64,000 nt of DNA from Pelagophyceae sp. CCMP2097. Taxonomy: Eukaryota > Sar > Pelagophyceae. This document shows positions 31,891 to 42,267 of the stretch, piece by piece. Position 1 is the first letter of the stretch. The number at the start of each line of letters is the position of its first letter. Where the stretch lies: positions 1,109,933-1,173,932 of the forward strand of contig MU657165.1 in NCBI GenBank assembly GCA_026770575.1. The letters are read 5' to 3'. The translations under genes and the position numbers were made by a program. Below the pieces are notes generated by a model that was not told where the DNA came from, made no database searches, and saw only the letters and a program-made list of their open reading frames with translations.

Positions 31891-32461
31891 TCGAAGATGT
31901 TCGAGCACGTAAAACAGCCAGCTCAGGAGACGGCGGACTCCGCCACCGTGGCGGCGTCGTGGGTGCCCGGCACTAACTCGGTAACGACCACGTTCCTCAA
32001 GTTTCTGCCGGGGGGTTGCTTACGCGACGCGTGTCGTGGACGAGCAGGGCGTGGACGAGCAGAGTCAGACAAGGAGCCACAGAGATCGCACGGTTTCCAA
32101 GTTCTGCCGGGGGAGAAGGTGCTGCAGGATGCTGCCGCTTGAGGTGCCGCAGGATCACGCCAACAAAAATTACTGGGTCGCTTTGGGGTGCGCCTTTGGG
32201 CGCAGCCGGGATTCCAGCCGGCGCTGCGGCAGTGAGCGTCTCGCTCAGTGCCGGCGTTGCGCCGACGTGATGGCCCGGGACCCGTGCGTGGCGGCGCTAG
32301 TGCGCAGGCGACGTTGCTGAGGCTTGACATTGATACCAGGCTTGCTGCATCAGCCGCATCATCGCGAGCGGGTCCGCTGGCGCGGCGGCGGCCAGCGGTG
32401 CCGGCGCGGCGGCGGCGGGGGGTTTCCGCTCGGACGACATCTCGCAGAGCCTAGTCGCGAG
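31891..32461. other. Intergenic, 0.57 kb, with a dispersed repeat fragment
   Basis: At about 32030-32105 a ~65-nt stretch (gtggacgagcagggcg ... ccacagagatcgcacggtttccaag) matches the region just upstream of the histidine-kinase-like gene (62285-62350). No gene recognised. Confidence 0.5.
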
Positions 32462-34775
32462 TCAGAGGCGTGGTCTCAAAATGCGCATGAGGGCGTCGAC
32501 GCACATTTTGAACATTTCCTGGTTGAGCTCTGCCGCGTTGGGCTCGGACTTGGGCTCGGACCGGCGCGGCGATGGTTGCAGCGTCGTCGGCAGCGGCGGC
32601 GGCGGACGGTCGCAAAAGGGTAAAGAAAATGGCCGCGTCGTCTGCGCGGCACCGGGCGCCGGCGGTTGCTGCGCCATCATCATCGTCACCTGCTGCTGCG
32701 TGAACATTTGGCGCATGAACGCCGCGGGCGTGCCGCCAAAGGGCGCCTGCGCGACCGCGGGCGGCAGCGACGGGTCGCAGAGCGCGGCGCGCGCGCCCGC
32801 GGCGCGCGGCGCCGCGGGCGACGCCGGCGGCGGCGTCACGAGCGCGGCGGCCGGCCGGTCGGTGTCGCCGCGTCGCCGGCCGCGGAGGCGCGGGCCGCGC
32901 GTGTCGCTGCGGGCCGCGGCCTTTTTGGGCGCGGCGCTCTTGCGGAGGGGCCAGCTGCGGCCGTCGCCGTTCTTGCGGCGGTCGTCGTCGTCCAGCGCGC
33001 ACGCGGCGGCGGCGCTCTCGAAGGGGTCGTGGCCCTGGTCCACCTCTTTTGTTGACTGCAGCAGGTCGTGGCCGTTGCTCGCCAGCATCGACTGCAGGAT
33101 GTTGCACGTCGACGCCGAGAAGGACGACATGTGCGCCATGTCCAAATCCTTGTCCTTGGCGTCCAAAGCGCCCGAGACCAAGGCGCCGTAGAGGTCGCAC
33201 GACGCGTCCACCGGGAATTCGTCCACGGCCAGCGCCGGCGGGAGCACCGTCGGCGCCGCGTGCGCCGCGAGGGCCGGCGACGGGCTCGGCGACGCGCGCG
33301 CCGCGGCGTCGTCGGGGCCGAGCTCGGCGAGGCCGTAGTCGGTCATGTCGCCGAGGAAGTCCGGCAGCACAAAGGCCCGCCCCTGCGCCGCCTCGCCTCT
33401 TTGCGCCGTGCTGACGGCGTCGGCGACGTCGCCGTGCGTCAAATGCGAGGTGAGCTTCTTCAGTTTGGAGTCGTTTGCGTTAACGTCGCCGCCCAATGCC
33501 GCGCGCGCCGCCGCCGCCGCCGGCGCGGCGCCGGGCCGCCAGGCGTCGGGCGCGCCCATGGCGGACATGGTCGTCCACATGCGCGCATTTTGCTCAAGAG
33601 TCTGTTGCGTCTTGAGGAACGCGGCCTGCGTCAACTTTTCAATCGTCGCCTGGTGCCGCACAAGCTCCAGATTCAACTGCTCGCGCTCCAGCTCCGCCCG
33701 ACGCAGCCACTCGTTCTCCGCCCGTAGCCTACGCAGAAGCGCTGCGGCAAATGGCCAAACGGCGGCCAGTGAACGGCCCAACGGCGAAGATTCCCGGAAC
33801 AAGGCATGAAAACGCACCTCTTGGCCTCCGTCTCCAGCTCGGTGCAGCGCTGCATCATCGCGGCGACGTCGGCCGCCATGGCCTCGGAGTCGTCGGGCGG
33901 GTCACCCGCGGCTTCGGCCTTGACTTCTGCGGTGGCGACCGCCTACACCGACGCGTTCCGCGAGCGGCCCCTGGGGGCATTCGAAGCGGTGGGCTGTCCA
34001 CGGGAAGCTCACCGACGAGGGTCCAGCCTTCGCCTCCTTTGCGTCTTTCTCCGCGGCGGGGTCGGCCTTGCCCGCCTCGACGAGGCCCCGCTTCTTCTTC
34101 TTCTCCTCGCGCGGCTTGCGGTGGATTTTGTACAGCAGCTCCTCCTTGCCGCGCTTGAAAAATTCGTGCGCGTAGCCTGCGCGGAAAGGGTCCGGCGCGG
34201 GACGCCCCAACTCCAAAGGGCCGCCGTCCGAGTTGGGCCGACTCGGACGGAGCGATGAATTCCGCAAAGGCACGCCCGCCCGCCGACCAAAGACACACAC
34301 GTCGGCCGCCACGGCGCGCCCCCCGAGGATGGACCCGGCGGCGCGAGTCCCAGTCGGTTTGCTCACAGCCAATCTTGGCGTCGCGCGCCGAGACTTTTGA
34401 GAACTGGTACATGTTCAGCAGCCGCGTAAAGGACTGGAAATTGCGGTGGCGGAAGAACTTAGGGCAAGCCTGCGCGCCGGCGCGTCTCGCCTCGCCGCTG
34501 CGCGCGGCCTGTAGAGTGGGCCTCTCGAGGAGGGCGCGCACCTCGGCGGCGAAGCGCGTCGAGTTGGTGATGACGATGTGCGTGCCGTCGTCGGCCCAGC
34601 GGATGATCTCCGGGTCGACTTGATTGAGGAGCCGGTAGAGCGTGCGGATGAAGACCGGGATCTCGGGCGGCGCTTCGAGCGGCCGCCGCAGCGCGAGCGC
34701 CGCGGCGGCGTCGTCCGGCGCCGCGGCCGGCGCCACGGGCAGCGCCAAAGCGGGGGCCTTAGGGATCGCGAGCAT
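32462..34775 (-). CDS. HSF: Heat-shock factor-type transcription factor
   Basis: Start ATG at 34775. The DNA-binding domain is split by an intron: PVFIRTLYRLLNQVDPEIIRWADDGTHIVI ... RFAAE | CPKFFRHRNFQSFTRLLNMYQFSKV, the HSF winged-helix fold. A later exon carries AHEFFKRGKEELLYKIHRKP. Then a linker (EAMAADVAAMMQRCTELETEAKR) and a heptad coiled coil (LRAENEWLRRAELEREQLNLELVRHQATIEKLTQAAF) form the trimerisation region. The long C-terminal half is Ala/Pro-rich with Gln/Met-rich patches (FMRQMFTQQQVTMMMAQQ), possibly activating. The segment between FSKVSARDAK and the HEFF exon is not phase-resolved. It would bind nGAAn heat-shock elements in the nucleus. Confidence 0.86.
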
Positions 34776-35703
34776 GGCGCTTGCGGATGCGGCCGTCGCC
34801 CACTGCCTCTGACTAGGCGGCCCGCAACGTTCTTGGCGCTCGAGGCCGCGGCTCGGGCTTCTCGGGGGGACCCTGGGCCGCGGGGGCGCCGCGCCTGTGC
34901 GCGCCTGCGGTGCCGCGTTGCGCGATTCCCAAGCCGTCAGGAGAAGTCACAGGTGTGGTTGTCAAACTCAAAACACGCAAGTCCTTCTTTAAACATCGTG
35001 AGCTCTGGCATCATGACATGCATGCAACTGCATGCGCATGGCAAGTGAACATCCGCAGCGAGGACGAGAGAGACCCCTGGCCGCCGGCGCGGCTCTGCGT
35101 GGAGGCTTCGAGGGGCCCGGAGAGCAGCGTCGGTGGGGCGCGCGTCGAGATGGCGGGGGCTCGGTCATTTTTTTCGACCTGCCAGTGGGGCTGGATGGGG
35201 CGAAAGCGGCCGCCGCTCGCGGAGGCGCGGGATCCTTTGGCGGACGTGATCTCCCGAGGGTATACACGGACCGGGCATGCCAAAAGGGGTCGGCCGCGCG
35301 CGTGGGTCGACGTCACTTCCAGTAAACGGTACTTTTTACAAAAGTGAAATCGCCAGACTTTTAACCCGATGCGGCGGAGGCCGATCGGTGTCGACATGCC
35401 GATACCCGACGGACCGCGTCTTTTGCCAGTTGGGCGGTGCATATAGGGCCCGACGAGCCGCCGGCAAACGAACGTGAAGCGCCCCTTCCCAGAAAGTGCC
35501 GGGGTCCGTTAATTCAGAGTCCCGTTCAGAAAGGGGCAAAGTTCCGAGTTTCGGTTCCCAAAGTGGATTTGTCTCCTTCCTTTGCTTTAAACAAAAAGTT
35601 TCTCGAGCCGCGCGATCGATCGTTCGAAGATCGGCGCGCGCGAGTTCGGCGGGAAGCACCCAAACAACACGCGCCCGCCGGGAGCGTGCGTCGCCGCTTC
35701 TCG
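34776..35703. other. Intergenic, 0.93 kb, between divergent genes
   Basis: Contains promoters of HSF (minus) and the TMEM163-like gene (plus). It has an interesting catgcatgcaactgcatgcgcatg cluster at about 35017-35040. No coding region recognised. Confidence 0.5.
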
Positions 35704-36596
35704 ATGTTCGGTCTCTGCGACGCCGACCAGGGATGCTGGGGCAGGTGCGTTTTGTCTCGACGCACACGCGTTGTGCGGCTCAAGGTTTCGGGTGGCAAAC
35801 CCACAGCCGGGGCGGGGCGTATCCGGGTGGCCTCGCCACTGCGTTTTGGCGCCGCCCCGGCGGCGGCGTCGTCGCTCCATCGGCGTCCTTTAGGTGCGCG
35901 TGGCGGGCCGGCGTGCGTGAGGCGTACGAGCTTTCGGTCGTCTCGCTGGCGGCGGCGGCGGTGGCGACGCTGATGGGCGCCGTGTCGGCGTTCCAGTCGA
36001 GGTCGGCCACGGCGCTAGGCTACACGCTCGAAAACGTAGTCGACTCCGTCGGGTCGGCGCTGCTGCTCTGGCGCTTCTCTGGCGGCGGCGGCGGCGCCTC
36101 CAAGGCGGCGCTGGAGCTGCGCGAGCGGCGCGCCGACGTGGGCATCTCAATCATGTTCGTCGTCCTCGCTTTGATCGTGGCGATCGACGCCGCCGGCGAC
36201 CTTGCGAACGAGGAGGAGGAGGGCGACGTTACCGAGCTCATCGTGCTCTACACGCCGTCGATGCTCCTCTTCCTCTTCCTCGGCCTGGCGAAGATGCACG
36301 TCGGCCGCGCGATCCGGTCGCCGGCGCTGCGCAAGGACGGCGTCTGCTCCCTCGCCGGCGCGTTGCTCAGCTTTGGCGTCCTCGTCTCGGCGCTGCTCGA
36401 GGAGCTGACGGACATTTGGTGGGCCGACTCCCTCATCGCGCTCGTCGTCGCCGGAGGCCTCGGCCTCAAGGGAGTCTTATCCGTCGCCGCCGCCACCAGG
36501 CAGGGCGTCCGGTGGTGGAGCCTCGGCTTTTGGATGGGGCGAGAAGACTACGCGGGGCCAGACGTCGGCGCGACGGACGAAAATCCGCTGCTCTGA
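35704..36596 (+). CDS. TMEM163-like cation-efflux-family membrane protein
   Basis: Exons 35704-35744 and 35894-36596 (149-nt intron) join to 247 aa. About six hydrophobic segments: LSVVSLAAAAVATLMGAVSA; a second containing ENVVDSVGSALLLWRF; ISIMFVVLALIVAIDAAG; LYTPSMLLFLFLGLAKMH; CSLAGALLSFGVLVSALL; and ADSLIALVVAGGLGLKGV. The second and fifth carry the acidic residues expected of cation diffusion facilitators (ENVVDS; KDGVCS with WWADS after it). TMEM163 relatives export zinc across plasma or vesicle membranes. Substrate here is inferred by family only. A stop (tga) directly follows the acidic tail TDENPLL, which ends in a possible dileucine endosomal sorting signal (ExxxLL-like). Confidence 0.8.
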
Positions 36597-36815
36597 GCGG
36601 GCGTCAGAGGCGCACCCGCGCGCGACCCTCTCAGAGTGCTCGCGCAACCACCACGCTCTCCGCATCCGGCCCTCGCGCGATGCGACGTTATCTGCGACAT
36701 TCCTCTTTGTCCCCTCAAACATAATTTATCTGTCTTGTCTCTTACGACTCGACGTGTGTCGGGGAAGACGATACAACACACAGTGCACAGGTACAACAGC
36801 ATCCACGCTGCGCGT

Positions 36816-37553
36816 CTAGCCCGCTCGCGCCGCGGCGCCGCTCGGCGATGCTTCGACGGCCGCGGGGTGCGCGGGAGCCGGTCCTTTTGAGAGGCTACGA
36901 CGTTGCCGACGAGTCGTCGAGGCTTGACCGAGGCGAGGCCGCGCCCCGTCGTTGCGCGCCGGCGCCGCCGTGGCCGCCGCCGGCGGGTCGACGAGCGCGA
37001 CGTCTCGGACGTCCTCCACCTTGTAGTCGACGATTCTCCGCCGCTTCCGGTACTCCGTCGCCGCGGCCTACGTCGAAGGTCCGCACGGCGCCGCCCCGGG
37101 GCGCGAGCTGACCGTAAAGGTGAACGCGGCGCCCTCGGGAACGGCTGCAAAGACGACCAGCGCGTCGTCGCCGCGCAGCCAGACGTGCTGCGCCACGTCT
37201 CCAGCGCCCGAGCGCACGTCCGTCAGCAGCACGTTGCGAAAGCGCAGCGCGCCGCGGCGGAGCGCGCCAAAGGACCCAACAGTCGCCGCAAACTCGACGC
37301 GGCCGCCCGGGAGCCTGCAAAAGCGAGGTACGTACACTGATGTAGTGGCCCGCGGCCCGGGGAGCGCTGGACGCCGGCCGGGGTTTGGGAACAGCGCGGC
37401 GAGCGCGTAGCGCGGCTCGTCGAGGGCGGGCGGCGCACGCGCGCGCGCCGCATCCCCGCGCGGAAATCGCCTCGCCCGCGGCTGCGCGAGCAGCTGCAGG
37501 CCCGCCGCCATAAACGCGCCGCAAGCGACCAGGCACAGCCAAAGGCCGCCCAT
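36816..37553 (-). CDS. Unknown membrane-anchored/secreted protein, 230 aa
   Basis: Exons 37113-37553 and 36816-37067 join at phase 0 using a GTCAGC donor. The ATG at 37553 begins a hydrophobic signal or anchor (MGGLWLCLVACGAFMAAGLQ). The luminal part has a beta-rich look (VEFAATVGSFGALRRGALRF, VLLTD, HVWLRGDDALVVFAAVPEGAAFTF). After the junction comes a basic-acidic segment (TEYRKRRRIVDYKVEDVRDVALVDPP) and a disordered Ala/Pro/Arg tail. I recognise no family. It lies tail to tail with the TMEM163-like gene. Confidence 0.6.
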
Positions 37554-38171
37554 CCCGCGCGCGCCACTGTCGAATTAGATTATCACCGGAAATCTATTAA
37601 CTATTTTTGGCTCGTGAAGGCGGCTGGCGCTGCGCCGGCCACTCCCGCGAGACGCCCTGGGCGCGCTTGTTTGGCTTTTTCGTCAACTGCCTTATTTTGG
37701 CGATTCTCTGCGAAAGCTTCTTAATTTAGTAGTTAATCAAGTCTAAACCTTAGGGCACAAATCAAAAGTCGATGAAGGCGCCAATGAGTTCCCGGCCAAT
37801 TGAGACAGACGCAAGGGGCACGATGCCCGAACGTTATGTCCAAATTGGCCGGCAATTCCTTGCCTCCAAAGTAGGCTACTAAAATTTCGCGGTTTGAGAC
37901 GTTTCTTCTTCGCGCGCTGGTCTCCGAGGCGCCAACTAATACGACTGGAGGGAGCGGCAAGAGCGCACGCGCTAAAAAAAGTTATCTTCGGCGATTTCTG
38001 TTGTGCAAATTCGACAGTGCGCGCGAGCGTTCCGACGCCCCAAACCTCTGTCTCCCCTTTTTAGAAACCCTTTTAGAAACTCCTTTTTTAGCGATGTTCT
38101 TGTTGTTCCCGGCCGGCGTGGTGAAGCCTTAAGCTTCGAACTTCTGCGGCCGGGCCTCTTCGGTTTGGCCG
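37554..38171. other. Intergenic, 0.62 kb, AT-richer
   Basis: Between divergent genes. Contains several AT-rich patches (37575-37610, 37675-37745, 37970-38000) and an imperfect repeat (agaaaccctttt / agaaactccttttt at 38062-38085). No gene recognised. A degenerate inverted pair ggccaattg / caattggccg sits around 37790 and 37840. Confidence 0.45.
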
Positions 38172-39335
38172 ATGGAGAGCCACCCGGCGGGGCAGGGGCG
38201 GCGCGGCGCGTGCCACGGAATGCCAAAGGCGCCGACGGGCCGCCCACGGCGCCTCGTGGCGGGCCTTGGCTGCGCGGGCCTCGTTGTCGGCCTCCACTTA
38301 ATGCGGCGGCGCGGCGGCGCCGGCCGGAATCGGCGCGGCCGCGCCTACGCCGCGGCCTGCGACTACGCCGTGCCCGACGCGGCCGTCGACGACGAAGTGG
38401 CCGTCTTCGTAACTAGCGTCGCCGCGCGCGTAAGAGCCTTGCCCGTCATGCTCGACTCGCTCATGCGCGGCTCGCTCCTCCCCGCCGCCGTCTACGTCGT
38501 CGTGCCGGGCGACGGCGACGTGCGGTGCCCGCGGCCCGGCGGCCGCACCGCGCTCCGGCGCCTTGACGCGCCCGCGCACCCGCACGTCCGCCTGACAGTC
38601 TACTTCGTGCGCGCTCTAGAGGACCGCGGGCCCGTGGAGAAGTACCTCGGCGCCCTCGGGGCGCTGCCGGCGGCGGCGCCGCGGTTCGCGCTCGTCGTCG
38701 ACGACGACCACGAGTACGATCCGGACCTCGTGCGCAAGTACTCCGCCGCGCTCCACCGCGACCCGGGCGTGGCCTTTACGGTGCAGTCGCCGGCGCGCGA
38801 ACTCGACTTTGAGCCGTGGTTCCCGATTGTCTTTGGGTCGCGCGGCGTCGGCGTCGCGCTCGCCACGCTCAGAACGGGCCTCGTCGACTTTTACCGAGAC
38901 GCCATAGCCTTTGAGCCCACGTGCCGCCTCGTCGACGACGTCGTCATCTCCGCCTACCTCGCCGCAAACGACGTCGACGTCCGAGACGTCAGTCGCGAAA
39001 CGCAAAGGCTTTGATGCGCCGAGAGAGGCGCCCCCGCCCGACGCCCCCGACGAGGCGCGGCGCAGGTGCCCGGCTTCAGCTTTGCGCACCGGCCCTGGAC
39101 CAACGCGCGCTTCATCCACAAAGAGTCGAAGAAGAGTCCTTCACCACCGCAGCGCCCAACCCTCTTTGGCGGACGCTCCGCGCCCGTCGACTCACCCTTC
39201 TCCGGCACAGAGCGCCTCCGCGGCCCGCTGCGCACGGAGCAGAACCAGCTCTGTCACGACAAGCTTCTTGAGCGGCTGCTAGCGTCCGACGCCGCGCCCA
39301 GATTCGAGAGACGAAGACGGCCACTGAGCCCGTGA
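38172..39335 (+). CDS. GT-A-fold glycosyltransferase-like protein
   Basis: Exons 38172-38987 and 39066-39335 join at phase 0 (362 aa). One hydrophobic segment near residues 25-45 (LVAGLGCAGLVVGLHLM) after a basic start suggests a type II anchor. The catalytic-type region begins VAVFVTSVAARVRALPVMLDSLMRGSLLPAAVYVVVP and includes FALVVDDDHEYDPDLV, a DxD-like metal site. Further on RLVDDVVISAYLAANDVDVRDVPGFSFAHRPW is followed by RTEQNQLCHDKLLERLL. The layout matches small nucleotide-sugar-dependent transferases common in algae, but donor and acceptor are unknown. Another intron in the 3' part (around 39130-39160) is possible. Confidence 0.7.
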
Positions 39336-39598
39336 ATATACTTGTAGTAAACCCAGCAACTCCAAACGGCAGTGGTCACGAGGATGCGGAGCTGCGGAGG
39401 AGCCGCGCGCCGGAGCAGCGGCGGGCAGCGCAGGGCGGGAGCCGGGCCCCCGGCAAGGCATGCCGCCAGATTCTTCAGCACGTGCATGTCCTCTGAAATC
39501 CCAAAGGGATTTGCTCCGAGCCTGGGTTTTGAATGAATTTTTGAATGCGACAAATTTGCTGTTGGGCCGAGGAAGAGCAAGCCTGAGGTTGGGTCGCG

Positions 39599-41867
39599 AT
39601 GGAGCTCGACAGTCTGGAGGACGACCTGGACGCGGCGGAATTTCCGGGGGACGTCGACGACGAGGGCGGCGACGATGAGCCGCGCGACGAGGGCGAGGGC
39701 GACCACGGCGAGGGCCAGTCCAAAGCTGACGAGGACGAGGGCGACGCCGACGGCGACGCCGACGGCGACGCCGACGGCGACGCCGCGGAGACGGTGACGC
39801 GCAAGCAGACGGGCTACGTCTTCTTCAGTAACACGAACCGCAACGCCGTCAAGGAAGAGCGCGCGCGCGGCGTCGCGTCGAACGCGCGCCACCGCGGAGA
39901 TGCCAAAGCGCCCGCGGGCAGAGGGGCCGCCGCCCGGGGTGACGTGCGGCCTGCTTCCGGACCGTCGCCGCGGCGTCGCGCCGCCGCCGCGCGCCTCTTC
40001 GCAGAGATCCGCGGCGGCTGCTTGAAACGCCGCTCGCGCAGGATCGCGGCGGACGAGGAATGCAAGGATCTCGGCAACAAGGAGAAGAACCAAAAGGTCG
40101 TGGCCCGCCTCGCCGCACGGTGGCAGGGGCTCACCGAGGCGGAGAAGGAGGCGCACAAGAACGCCGCGCCGTTGGTCGTGGTCAAAAAGAGGCGTCAAAA
40201 GCGCAAAAAGGAAGGCGACGACGCCGCAAACGAGGAAGACCTCGTCGAGACGTTCCAGGCCAAGCAGTGCGTCAAATGCGACGAGGGGCGCGCCGGCCAC
40301 GTCGAAAGCGCGGCGCCGGCCGCGCCGTGACCCCGCGTTTGCAGGTCCGGGTACATGTACTTTTCAAACGAGAAGCGCGAAGAAGTCCGCAAGGCGCGTG
40401 CGCCCCGCGCACCGCGGGGAACTCTGTCTGTCTCTTCCGGACGCTCCGCGCAGGCCATAGACGACGAGGGCGAGGACGTGGCAAAGGGTGACAAGAACAA
40501 GCTGGTCATGAAGCGCCTCGGCGACCTCTGGGGCCACGTCTCGGTAGCGGACAAGAAGGACTGGGGCGAGCGCGCGCCCATGGTCGTCCGCAAGCGGAAA
40601 AAAAACAAGCGTGAGTCCTCGCCTGGGGGCCTCTGGCGCGTCCGCCCTTTGGCGCGTCCGCCTTTCACGGTCAATTAGCCGCGGTGGCGGCGTCGCCGGT
40701 GGTGGCGGCCAAGCCGGCGTCGCTGACCAAGGAGCAGATCGACCTGCTTCGCGAGTTGAAGAAGCTCGTCGACGAGGGTGTCCTCGATGCGACGGAGTTT
40801 AGAGACCAAAAGGCTATGATCCTCAAAGGCGCCACCGACGACGACGCGGACGGCCGCGCGCGCAGCGGTTCCGGCGGCGGCGCGGCGCCCTGGCGGGATG
40901 GCGAGTCCGACGCGCCGGCGTCGAAGAAAAAGGCGAAGCGCGAGTCGGGCGAGGGCGCCACGTCGGCCAAGAAGCCGCGCAAGCCGAAAGAGCCGAAAGA
41001 GGCCAAGGAGGTTGCGGCGCGGCTGCAGCTGCCCGTGGTCGCGCTGGACCAGTTCATCAACGAGGCCGTGGAGCTGCAGGCGTCGAACCCGAAGCGGTTT
41101 GAGACGGCGTCGCACACGCGCTACGAGGGCTACAAGGGCGGCACGACGATGCGGGAGTGCCTCGGCCTCGGGGCGCGGAAGACGGACCTCACCCAAGACT
41201 TTATCAAGGGTGCGCCGCGTAGGCCGCCTGCTAACCCTCTTGACGACTCGTCGTAGGCTACATGGTCTTGGCGCGCGAGGACCAGCAGGCCGAGCTGCAG
41301 TCGTTCTGCGAGCCAGAGGCGACGCGCAAGTCGCGCGGCGGCGCCCCCGCCGGCGGCGCCGCGCGGCCGCCGAAGCGCGTCGTCGCGCTGGAGCAGCTGG
41401 ACGGGTGTTACTTGATCGCGCGCGTCGTCGAGGGCAAGGAGGCGCCAGCGCCGCCGACGTCGTACCGCCGCGCCACGGGCGCTTTGCTCCTCCGCGGCTT
41501 GGGCGAGGGCGTCGGCGCGGTGACCATGAAGGGCGTCAAGTCGCCGGCGACGGGCGCTTTGTTCGAGCCCGCGCTGGAGGCGCCAAAGAGCCGGACGACG
41601 GACACGGGCGCGTTCCGCTTCAAGCTCGACGTCAACAAAGCTGCGCTGGGCGAGCAGGGCTCGTGCGTCGGCGAGCTGCTCCTGCAGTGCTCGGAGGAGC
41701 GCGACGAGGGCGGGTTCTACGTGCTGGACGGCACTTTCAAATTTGATGCAAACTGCCCAGAGTTCTCGAGCCAAATGTCCTGGGTCGAGAAGATCCGCGC
41801 CTTCCACGTCGACGACGAACCAGAGGGCTGGCCCTTCCGCGACGCCGCCGAAGAAGAAGAGGCGTAA
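39599..41867 (+). CDS. Two HMG-box-like domains + SHOCT-like helix + unknown C-terminal domain
   Basis: Six exons (39599-39858, 40042-40266, 40345-40393, 40454-40610, 40679-41209, 41257-41867) join to 610 aa. The N-terminus is highly acidic with (DADG)4. Box 1: TGYVFFSNTNRNAVKEE ... KVVARLAARWQGLTEAEKEAHKNAAP. Box 2: SGYMYFSNEKREEVRK ... KLVMKRLGDLWGHVSVADKKDWGERAP. Both follow the HMG pattern (Y-x-F-F/Y-S ... W-x-x-L/V). Then comes SLTKEQIDLLRELKKLVDEGVLDATEFRDQKAMIL, similar to SHOCT motifs. A Lys-rich linker leads to a ~250-residue C-terminal region (DQFINEAVELQASNPKRFET ... MSWVEKIRAFHVDDEP) that I cannot assign. Two introns (39859-40041 and 40394-40453) require GC donors. A chromatin or DNA-architectural role is likely. 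Confidence 0.82.
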
Positions 41868-42267
41868 GAGGCCGGGCCGACAAGGGCAAAAAGGCCGCCG
41901 CATGGAGCCGGCCGAGCCCGCGCATGTATACAGACCGCCGCAGTGCCCTCTCCGATTGCAGCACCCTCCTAACGATCTCACGTCCTCAGCAGCCCAGCGG
42001 CCGCGGCGCCGCGGCAGACACAGGCGGGTCCATCCGTGGTCATCTGTGGTCGGGAAGTTCGGTCCCATTTTCATTTCCTTCGAGAACTTTGTAACGGAAA
42101 CAACCCGTGAAACACTGGCCTTGTGTGCAGCGGCAGGTGTCGATCTAATACCGAGGCCGCCGTCTCCGACTCGGAGCGGCAGCGTCGCGGTCGACCCTCT
42201 CTCGGTGGTCGCGCCCGGTTCTTGCACCGAGGCCGTTTGAGGCTCTGCGTGACTCTCCAGAGGCAGT
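41868..42267. other. Intergenic, 0.4 kb
   Basis: No gene recognised. Holds the end of the HMG gene and the promoter of the choline transporter-like gene. Nothing repetitive noticed. Confidence 0.4.
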
